This document shows positions 1 to 5,027 of a DNA stretch of 5,027 bases, piece after piece (positions within the stretch are counted from its first letter, which is position 1; each line of letters opens with the position of its first letter). A model generated the notes under the pieces. That model did no database searches, was not told the DNA's origin, and was given only the letters and a program-made list of their open reading frames with translations. Where the stretch lies: NCBI GenBank assembly GCA_947258465.1, contig CAMYIQ010000130.1, forward strand, positions 1 through 5,027, read 5' to 3'. The stretch comes from an uncultured Erythrobacter sp. Lineage in GTDB: Bacteria; Pseudomonadota; Alphaproteobacteria; Sphingomonadales; Sphingomonadaceae. The position numbers were made by a program, and so were the translations under genes.

Positions 1-770
1 GGATCGCCGAAATGGCCGGTCTCGACGACAGCGTTCGTGAAAAGACCGACATGCTCGACGCCGTGGGCAACACCACCAAGGCGGTGACGAAGGGCTATGC
101 CATCGGTTCGGCAGGGCTCGGCGCGCTGGTACTCTTCGCTGCCTACACGACCGATCTGGCAAAGCTGTTCCCGGATGCGAACGTCAATTTCAGCCTCGAG
201 AACCCCTATGTGATCGTTGGCCTGCTCCTCGGCGCCCTGCTCCCGTATCTGTTCGGTGCGATGGGTATGACCGCCGTGGGCCGCGCTGCCGGTGACGTGG
301 TGGTCGATGTGCGCGAGCAGTTCGCTGCCGATCCGGGCATCATGGCCGGAACCAGCAAGCCGAACTACGCCAAGACCGTCGACCTCGTGACCAAGGCTGC
401 CATCAAGGAGATGATCATCCCCTCGATGCTGCCGCTGCTGGCACCGATCGTGGTTTACTTCGCGATCGACCTGCTGGCTGGTCAGGAACAGGCCTTCGCA
501 GCGGTCGGCGCATTGCTGCTGGGCGTGATCATCGGCGGTATCTTCGTTGCTCTCTCCATGACCGCCGGTGGCGGCGCATGGGACAATGCGAAGAAATACA
601 TCGAGGACGGTAATCATGGCGGCAAGGGCAGCGAAGCCCACAAGGCCGCCGTGACCGGCGATACGGTGGGCGATCCCTATAAGGACACTGCCGGCCCGGC
701 CGTGAACCCGATGATCAAGATCACCAACATCGTCGCGCTACTGCTGCTGGCAGCGCTCGCGGCGGGCTGA
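1..770 (+). CDS. hppA: Membrane-bound proton-translocating pyrophosphatase, C-terminal part (5' end outside window)
   Basis: Hydrolyses cytoplasmic pyrophosphate and pumps H+ across the inner membrane. The reading frame is already open at base 1 and reads GG-IAEMAGL, matching the family's GGIAEM region, so the Met at 12 is internal and the N-terminal half is missing. Residues below are counted from that Met. The family signature GNTTKAVTKG lies at 19-28. Known family work links Lys (here K23) plus Thr (T26) at these sites to K+-independent H+-PPases, whereas K+-dependent ones carry Ala and Gly/Ala. Other family blocks are the PYLFGAMGMTAVGRAAGDVV segment (78-97), an EMIIPSMLPLLAP helix (133-145), GGAWDNAKKYIEDG (187-200) and TGDTVGDPYKDTAGPAVNP (215-233), which contribute to the cytosolic Mg-PPi site. 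The ending, MIKITNIVALLLLAALAAG, is the usual C-terminal helix, so the 3' end is intact. There are about five to six membrane helices here. Identification is firm; K+-independence is inferred from the signature. Confidence 0.97.
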   Translation, partial: IAEMAGLDDSVREKTDMLDAVGNTTKAVTKGYAIGSAGLGALVLFAAYTTDLAKLFPDANVNFSLENPYVIVGLLLGALLPYLFGAMGMTAVGRAAGDVVVDVREQFAADPGIMAGTSKPNYAKTVDLVTKAAIKEMIIPSMLPLLAPIVVYFAIDLLAGQEQAFAAVGALLLGVIIGGIFVALSMTAGGGAWDNAKKYIEDGNHGGKGSEAHKAAVTGDTVGDPYKDTAGPAVNPMIKITNIVALLLLAALAAG

Positions 771-789
771 TCTGTCCGATCCTCGCTAT

Positions 790-836
790 CGAAACGGGGC
801 GGAGGGACCGATGGGGACCTTCGCCCTTTCGTTTTT
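790..836 (+). terminator. Probable rho-independent terminator after hppA
   Basis: Starting 20 bases after the hppA stop, CGAAA (790-794) pairs with TTTCG (827-831). After a 2-base bulge, GGGCG (797-801) pairs with CGCCC (822-826), and the stem can extend through a G-T pair (802/821) and AGG (803-805) with CCT (818-820), leaving a 12-base loop. Five T residues follow at 832-836. The bulge and fairly large loop make the hairpin imperfect, but its position, pairing and T-run fit a terminator separating hppA from the next operon. No folding energy was computed. Confidence 0.6.
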
Positions 837-842
837 GCCGCG

Positions 843-872
843 TTAACCGAGTCTAAGCCCCTTACCCCTATA
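843..872 (+). promoter_or_regulatory. Possible promoter of the four-gene operon, with TTAACC box and GANTC site
   Basis: This lies in the only intergenic gap ahead of the operon, after the terminator. TTAACC (843-848) and CCTATA (867-872), 18 bases apart, could act as weak -35 and -10 elements, leaving about 25 bases to the GTG start at 898. GAGTC (849-853) directly after the TTAACC box is a GANTC site, the CcrM methylation target in alphaproteobacteria, and TTAACC resembles a CtrA half-site. Both resemblances could be chance in so short a stretch, and the promoter match is poor. Confidence 0.25.
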
Positions 873-897
873 CGGGCCGGGTGACGGAAGGGACCTC

Positions 898-2073
898 GTG
901 ACGCGCATCGCAGACCTCATCGACGCCCGATGGCATGGCATGTCCGTGGACCGCAGGGCATTTCCGACCTTGCCGGATGGTTTTTCCCTGCGGCCCTGGC
1001 GCGAGGTAATCGACACGATACCCGAGGCCGCCTGGCACGAACTGGCGTGCACCGCCGCGACCCCCAACCCTTTCTGCGAGCACTGGTTTTTGAAACCATC
1101 GCTCGAACAGTTCGATCCGCAGGGGCGCGTGTGCCTGGCCACTCTGACCGTCGGTGGCAAGCTGGCCGGTATCATGCCAATCCGGTACGGCACGAACTAT
1201 CACGGCCGGTTCGTCCCCCATCTTGCCAATTGGCTGCACGCCAACAGTTTTTGCGGCGAACCACTGGTAGCCGAAGCGTATTCGCACGTTTTCTGGGAGC
1301 ATATGCTCGACTGGTGCGACCGGAACCATCGTACCAGCCTGTTCCTTCACCTTGCCAATCTGCCGACCGACGGCACCGCCTTCCAAACGCTTCGTGAACT
1401 GGCTGCCCGTTCGGATCGTTGTTTTCGGCCGGTGAAGACGGTCCGACGCGCAGCCCTGCGCAAGGGGTTGTCGCCGCAGGAGCACATGAATGCGGCCATG
1501 GAAAAGAAGCGGCGCAAGGAACTGAGCCGCAAGCGTCGCCGGCTGGAGGAAACGGGCGAACTCGTCTTTTCCCGACAAACGGGCACCGATGCGCTGGAAG
1601 ACTGGATCGAGTCGTTCCTCGCGCTCGAACGCGCCGGCTGGAAGGGCGCGCAGGGATCATCGCTGTCGAGCGCACCCCAGACCGCCGCGCTGTTTCGCGA
1701 AGGTCTGCACGGGGCGGCCCGTCGCGGCCGCCTGGAACGATTGGCGTTTCATCTCGACGGCGCGCCCGTTGCCATGCTGTGTACCTTCGTGACGCCGCCG
1801 ATCAGTTTCGGCTTCAAGACGGCATTCGACGAAAGTTATGCGAAACTGTCTCCCGGTATGCTCCTGCAGGTCGAAAATCTCGCCATGCTCGAACGCAGCG
1901 ATATCGACATCTCGGATAGCTGCGCGGCGCCCGGTCATCCCATGATCGAACAGATCTGGTCCGACCGCCGCGAAATCGCGATGGTGACCGTGGGAATTGG
2001 AGGGACACTGCGTCGTTCGATCGGAGCCGCCTCGTCGGCCATCGAACTGCGCCGAGAGGAGAAACGACAATGA
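898..2073 (+). CDS. GNAT-family acyltransferase, CelD/BcsL type (BioF2-like acetyltransferase domain), first of two
   Basis: A 391-residue soluble protein with the two-lobed layout of the CelD/BcsL family (BioF2-like acetyltransferase domain, relatives of FemAB-type transferases). These proteins transfer acyl or aminoacyl groups, often in polysaccharide or envelope modification. The N-terminal lobe includes NPFCEHWFL (57-65). The second lobe opens with a very basic helix, KKRRKELSRKRRR (203-215), then LERAGWKGAQGSSL (243-256), and FKTAFDESYAKLSPGMLLQ (306-324), the family's acyl-carrier-binding-like core, and ends with APGHPMIEQIWSDRREI (344-360). There is no signal peptide or membrane helix, so it is cytoplasmic. 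The GTG start at 898 is chosen because GGAAGGGA (886-893) sits just upstream; the in-frame ATG at 940 would discard part of the N-terminus. The stop overlaps the next start by 4 bases (ATGA). It is first in the operon. The family is clear; donor and acceptor are unknown. Confidence 0.88.
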   Translation: MTRIADLIDARWHGMSVDRRAFPTLPDGFSLRPWREVIDTIPEAAWHELACTAATPNPFCEHWFLKPSLEQFDPQGRVCLATLTVGGKLAGIMPIRYGTNYHGRFVPHLANWLHANSFCGEPLVAEAYSHVFWEHMLDWCDRNHRTSLFLHLANLPTDGTAFQTLRELAARSDRCFRPVKTVRRAALRKGLSPQEHMNAAMEKKRRKELSRKRRRLEETGELVFSRQTGTDALEDWIESFLALERAGWKGAQGSSLSSAPQTAALFREGLHGAARRGRLERLAFHLDGAPVAMLCTFVTPPISFGFKTAFDESYAKLSPGMLLQVENLAMLERSDIDISDSCAAPGHPMIEQIWSDRREIAMVTVGIGGTLRRSIGAASSAIELRREEKRQ

Positions 2074-2942
2074 CTGCGCACGATCCGGTGCTCTCACGCA
2101 AGGCCAGTGCGGCGTTCCCGGAGGAATCGCGCGAGGCCTTCAGCCGCGCCTATCCCGAAACCCCGCATGTCCTGCAGCACAATCTGCAAGACGATGAGCG
2201 GTTGACCCTCGACGCCCTGGCCGAACTCGGCGCCGCCCTGCCTCGCAGCTCGATCGAATACAATCGCGGCGACCTGCCGATCGGTATCGATGGCAAGCCG
2301 GGTGGAAACGGCATGACGATCGGCGACACGATCCGCCACATCGCCACCAGCGAAAGCTGGGCGGTGCTGAAGAATATCGAACAGGCCCCCGCCTACAGGG
2401 CGCTTTTGATGGATTTGCTCGAAGAGCTGCGTCCCGCGATCGAGGCGAAGACCGGCGAGATGCTGACACCGCAGGGCTTCGTCTTCATCTCGAGCCCGCA
2501 TGCCGTCACCCCCTATCATTTCGATCCCGAACACAACATCCTTCTCCAGCTCAAGGGGAGCAAGGTGATGACGCAGTTTCCGGCGGGCGATACCCGCTAC
2601 GCCCCCGACGAGGTTCACGAGAGCTATCATCTCGGTGGGCCGCGCGAATTGCCGTGGACCGAGGATCTGATGGCCGCAGGCACGCCATACTCCATCAGCC
2701 CCGGCGAAGCGGTATTCGTCCCGGTGATGGCGCCGCATTTCGTGCGCAACGGGCCGGAAAGCTCGATCTCGCTATCGATCACCTGGCGCAGCGAGTGGAG
2801 CTATGCCGAGGCAGGGGCACGGTGCTTCAACGGGCTCGTGCGCAAACTGGGCATCAAACCTCAGGCGCCGGGGCGTTGGCCGGCGAGCAACCAGACGAAA
2901 TCGCTGGCGTTTCGAGCCTGGCGCAGGGCATTCCGAGGCTAG
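2070..2942 (+). CDS. JmjC/cupin-like Fe(II)/2-oxoglutarate-dependent oxygenase
   Basis: A 290-residue cytoplasmic protein of the cupin-like/JmjC group. The active site looks complete: TPYHFDPEHN (147-156) gives the iron-binding H150 and D152, and the distal His is H223 in PVMAPHFVRNGP (218-229). K165 in LKGSK lies 15 residues after H150, and T147 and N156 are at -3 and +6. The same spacing of Thr, HxD, Asn and Lys occurs in the JmjC hydroxylase FIH, where Lys and Thr hold 2-oxoglutarate. It therefore probably hydroxylates a protein side chain or small molecule, consuming O2 and 2-oxoglutarate. The C-terminus is basic and ends RAWRRAFRG. The ATG at 2070 overlaps the upstream stop (ATGA), with AGGAG at 2057-2061, 8 bases ahead. 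Its place between two acyltransferase genes suggests that all three act on one substrate. Often annotated as a JmjC 'transcription factor' or 'cupin-like protein'; no DNA-binding domain is visible. Confidence 0.87.
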   Translation: MTAHDPVLSRKASAAFPEESREAFSRAYPETPHVLQHNLQDDERLTLDALAELGAALPRSSIEYNRGDLPIGIDGKPGGNGMTIGDTIRHIATSESWAVLKNIEQAPAYRALLMDLLEELRPAIEAKTGEMLTPQGFVFISSPHAVTPYHFDPEHNILLQLKGSKVMTQFPAGDTRYAPDEVHESYHLGGPRELPWTEDLMAAGTPYSISPGEAVFVPVMAPHFVRNGPESSISLSITWRSEWSYAEAGARCFNGLVRKLGIKPQAPGRWPASNQTKSLAFRAWRRAFRG

Positions 2943-2945
2943 GAG
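2941..2945 (+). promoter_or_regulatory. Ribosome binding site deciding the ATG 2957 start
   Basis: AGGAG overlaps the stop codon of the oxygenase gene and lies 11 bases before ATG 2957. The in-frame GTG at 2966 has only GAGG at 2959-2962, 3 bases ahead, which is too close, so ATG 2957 is preferred. The frame stays open upstream through the oxygenase gene, back to an ATG at 2654, but that extension is out of frame with a real gene and has no family character. Confidence 0.55.
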
Positions 2946-2956
2946 CCCAGTGCCGG

Positions 2957-3997
2957 ATGAGGCCCGTGACGCATAACGAACAGCCTATTGGCGAAGCAGC
3001 GATCTTCGATGCCCTGGCGGCATCGGGCCCTGCCGATCGCGCATTTCTGCGCCATCGATGGTTCGCGGCGGGCACCCCTTCGCCGGCAACCAGCTTCGTC
3101 GCGACCGATGACGCAGGCTCGCCCTGTGCCGCCTTCGCCCTTGTGGAACGCCGCAAGGGTCCGCTCGTGCTTCGCGAAGTGGGGGGCTGCTACTGGCCGT
3201 TTCGCGGCGTCCCCGTCGCCCCCGGCATAGCCGCGCCGGACCTGTCCCGCGCCCTGGCCGGGCACAAGAACGATCTGGGCCGCGTCTGGCGGCTGGGTCC
3301 CGCCGAGACGGGCGATGCATCGCTGGAAACCCTCATACGGGCCTCGCAGATGGCAGGCTGGCAGGTTCTCTTCCGACCGCTCGGGAAAGTCTTCGAACTC
3401 GATCTCGCGGCGCTGGCCGCCGGCGATGGCTGGCCCTCCTCCAAGACGCAGCGCAAGAACCGCTGGCGCAAGCGGCGGCTGGAGGAAGACGGAGGCCCCC
3501 TGCGGACGGTGTTCTTTACCGGCGCGGACTGGACCGGCGACCACCGCGACGCGATGGCGAGAATCGAGGCCGCGAGCTGGCTGGGCAAGCTCGACGATGG
3601 CGGCGACACCAAATTCCTCGATCCGGCGGCGCGCCGCTATTGGGAAGACCTGTGCGACGATCGCGCGCTTGCGGAAATGCTCTTTGGCAGCGTGATGTGG
3701 ATCGGAGAGGTTCCGGCAGCCTTCACCTTCGGAATTCAGGCCGGCGGCGTGCGCTATTACATCGCCAACAATTACGACGAACGCTTTACGCAATTCGGCC
3801 CCGGCAGGGTCCTGCTTTACGAAGATTTCGCTCGCGCAGCCGCGCACGAAGTCACGCGGATCGGCTGGGGTCTCGGCGATGCCGGGTACAAAAGCGAGAT
3901 GGGCGCCAAGGCCGGTCCCGACATGGTCGATCTGCTGTTCGTGCGCGGGCCGCTTCTTGCCGCAGCCCTGCGGCGCTGGTGGGAGCGCCCGGTTTGA
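2957..3997 (+). CDS. GNAT-family acyltransferase, CelD/BcsL type, second and divergent copy
   Basis: A 346-residue cytoplasmic protein sharing the family landmarks of the first acyltransferase but clearly a different subgroup. Visible blocks are a basic helix QRKNRWRKRRLEEDGG (165-180), IEAASWLGK (203-211) at the position of the first copy's LERAGWKG, a distinctive KFLDPAARRYWEDL (219-232), YYIANNYDERFTQFGPGRVL (267-286) and WGLGDAGYKSEMGAKAGP (304-321). The last two correspond to the core strand/helix and the C-terminal substrate-site motif of FemAB-like and CelD/BcsL transferases. The N-terminal lobe (about 30-150) is shorter than in the first copy. No signal peptide or membrane span is seen. 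The start follows the oxygenase stop by 14 bases, and the stop overlaps the next gene's TTG start (TTGA). It probably transfers an acyl or aminoacyl group in the same pathway; the substrate is unknown. Confidence 0.85.
   Translation: MRPVTHNEQPIGEAAIFDALAASGPADRAFLRHRWFAAGTPSPATSFVATDDAGSPCAAFALVERRKGPLVLREVGGCYWPFRGVPVAPGIAAPDLSRALAGHKNDLGRVWRLGPAETGDASLETLIRASQMAGWQVLFRPLGKVFELDLAALAAGDGWPSSKTQRKNRWRKRRLEEDGGPLRTVFFTGADWTGDHRDAMARIEAASWLGKLDDGGDTKFLDPAARRYWEDLCDDRALAEMLFGSVMWIGEVPAAFTFGIQAGGVRYYIANNYDERFTQFGPGRVLLYEDFARAAAHEVTRIGWGLGDAGYKSEMGAKAGPDMVDLLFVRGPLLAAALRRWWERPV
3981..3985 (+). promoter_or_regulatory. Ribosome binding site deciding the TTG 3994 start
   Basis: GGGAG lies 8 bases before TTG 3994, within the 3' end of the preceding gene. 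An in-frame GTG at 3979 overlaps this element and has no purine-rich site ahead of it. In-frame ATGs do not occur until 4057, inside the first membrane helix. The TTG is thus the best-supported start and creates a 4-base TTGA overlap with the upstream stop. Confidence 0.6.
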
Positions 3998-5027
3998 CCC
4001 GTTCAGCCCGTTTCATTCTCCTTGCCGCCGGTCTGCTGATCGGTTTCCAGATCGGCATGATGGCGTATGAGCAGCTTGCTTTCGGCTGGCCTTTCGCGCG
4101 CGAGGAAGCCCCGCTGCACAGCGGCTGGCATTGGCTGCGGCGCGGCATATCCGCTGCGCTGTGCGCCGCGCTGGTACTCGCCATTGTCCGCCCCGGCCTG
4201 CGCGCCGAACCGCTTTCCCATGGCACGCGCCAGCTTACCGGGCTGGTCGCCGCTCTGACGTTAGCCGACTCAGTAATACAGTCCGCCAGCCCGCGTACCT
4301 ACGCCCTTGTCGGCGCGGAAGACGGGGCGATCGAATGGTTCAGCGCCTTGTTCCTGTTCGCCGCTTCCGGCCTGATGGCCGCGCGCTTTCGCGACCTCTG
4401 GCGCGCCGATCGCGCCCTGCCATACCGGTACCTTCATCTGCTCGGCGCAGCCGGTTTCACGCTTCTGTTTCTGCTCATGGGCGGCGAAGAAGTGAGCTGG
4501 TTCCAGCGCCAGATCGGTTTCGCCACGCCGGAAAGCGTCGCGGCGCGCAACTGGCAGGGCGAGTTCAACCTGCACAATTTCCAGACCGATCTCACCGAGC
4601 TGGTCCTCTACGCCGGCACCGGCTTGTTCCTGATGCTCCTGCCGCTGATCCGCGAGAGCGACATCGCACGTTGGCCCTTCGTCCAACCCTTCGCCGCCCT
4701 CCTCCCCGACCGCACGGTGGCCGCGATCTCGGCGCCGATGCTGGTGTTCACCTACAGCCACTGGACCCTGCTTCCCGTGCAGGCGGCCTTCTGGATCGGG
4801 CTGTTCGCCTGCATTGCTTTCGCCGCAAGCGCCGTGGCCATGCGCGAGCGGGTTCTATGGATCGGCCTCGCCGTCTGGATCGCGATCGGCCAGTCGATCC
4901 ACCTGCTCCTCGGCCCCACGATGCTGATGATGTTCGACAGCTCGGAATATCGCGAGCTGTTCCTCTCGCTCGGCCTTGCCGCCTACGCCTTCCGGCAATG
5001 GCAGACCGGTGGACGCTTGACGCAAAC
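3994..5027 (+). CDS. Polytopic membrane protein of unknown function (3' end outside window)
   Basis: Open from TTG 3994 to the window end with no stop (344 codons seen). It reads as an integral inner-membrane protein with roughly eight to ten hydrophobic helices, near 5-25, 51-66, 81-98, 115-131, 147-163, 203-219, 243-263, 265-283, 287-306 and 322-335. Polar motifs sit at helix ends: AEDGAIEW (108-115), GGEEVSWFQRQIGFATPE (163-180) and NWQGEFNLHNFQTDLTE (186-202). I have an impression of similar EDG-x-IEW, EEISW-x-QR and N-x-Q-x-E-x-NLHN motifs in uncharacterised bacterial membrane proteins, but cannot name the family. Clustered Glu, His and Asn could form a metal or catalytic site, which is inference only. 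A short run of codons unusual for this GC content (TTA, TCA, GTA, ATA) lies at 4261-4278. Coupling to the acyltransferase upstream suggests a shared pathway, perhaps as a membrane enzyme or exporter. Confidence 0.8.
   Translation, partial: MTRSARFILLAAGLLIGFQIGMMAYEQLAFGWPFAREEAPLHSGWHWLRRGISAALCAALVLAIVRPGLRAEPLSHGTRQLTGLVAALTLADSVIQSASPRTYALVGAEDGAIEWFSALFLFAASGLMAARFRDLWRADRALPYRYLHLLGAAGFTLLFLLMGGEEVSWFQRQIGFATPESVAARNWQGEFNLHNFQTDLTELVLYAGTGLFLMLLPLIRESDIARWPFVQPFAALLPDRTVAAISAPMLVFTYSHWTLLPVQAAFWIGLFACIAFAASAVAMRERVLWIGLAVWIAIGQSIHLLLGPTMLMMFDSSEYRELFLSLGLAAYAFRQWQTGGRLTQ

Noticed and set aside
881..903. Direct repeat GTGACG (881-886 and 898-903) around the start of the first acyltransferase
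   Set aside because: Six bases repeated once at this GC content is expected by chance, and there is no third copy or symmetry suggesting an operator.
868..1578. Minus-strand open frame of 236 codons opposite the first acyltransferase
   Set aside because: It covers the start region of a gene with clear family motifs and SD-supported initiation, and its own product is not recognisable.
2654..2956. N-terminal extension of the second acyltransferase back to an ATG at 2654
   Set aside because: It would overlap the oxygenase gene by 289 bases in another frame, its translation lacks domain character, and a good SD-ATG pair exists at 2941-2959.
2939..3847. Long minus-strand open frame (302 codons) opposite the second acyltransferase
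   Set aside because: The + strand encodes recognisable CelD/BcsL-type motifs over the same region. The reverse frame has no family features and is a high-GC codon-bias shadow.
4270..4761. Minus-strand open frame of 163 codons within the region of the membrane protein gene
   Set aside because: Its translation is rich in Glu, Gly, Gln, His and Arg with no recognisable domain, as expected for the reverse of a hydrophobic, high-GC gene. The + strand frame is open across the whole region, has an SD-supported start and reads as coherent membrane helices.
1..5027. Mobile elements, tRNA/rRNA genes, CRISPR arrays and riboswitches
   Set aside because: Read by eye on both strands, the window showed no terminal inverted repeats, transposase-like products, spaced direct repeats or cloverleaf-like segments. 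The only non-coding gap is 127 bases and is accounted for by the terminator and promoter-like stretch.

Overview
The window is high-GC, densely coded DNA with every gene on the + strand. Gene content and protein style (a K+-independent H+-pyrophosphatase, CelD/BcsL-type acyltransferases, a JmjC/cupin-like oxygenase) suggest an alphaproteobacterium, most likely a sphingomonad of the Erythrobacter/Novosphingobium kind. This placement is from impression of the proteins, not from a search.

Layout: (1) 1-770 is the 3' part of hppA, the membrane-bound proton-pumping pyrophosphatase. It is followed by a plausible hairpin/T-run terminator at about 790-836. (2) The only intergenic gap (771-897, 127 bases) then carries a weak promoter-like stretch with a TTAACC box and a GANTC site. 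(3) From 898 to the window edge is a tight four-gene run: a GNAT acyltransferase (898-2073), a JmjC/cupin-like Fe(II)/2-oxoglutarate oxygenase (2070-2942), a second, divergent GNAT acyltransferase (2957-3997), and a polytopic membrane protein (3994-5027, cut by the window end). Junctions are a 4-base ATGA overlap, a 14-base gap and a 4-base TTGA overlap, so co-transcription and translational coupling are very likely.

The four-gene run is the interesting part. Two BioF2-like acyl/aminoacyl-transferase-fold proteins bracket an oxygenase with a complete HxD...H iron site and 2-oxoglutarate-binding residues, followed by a membrane protein with conserved-looking acidic, His and Asn motifs of unknown function. 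The arrangement suggests a small pathway that acylates and hydroxylates a common substrate, perhaps a cell-envelope or exported molecule, with the membrane protein as a further enzyme or transporter. The substrate cannot be read from the sequence. The last gene begins with TTG and runs off the window, so it is easy to miss in automated ORF calling.
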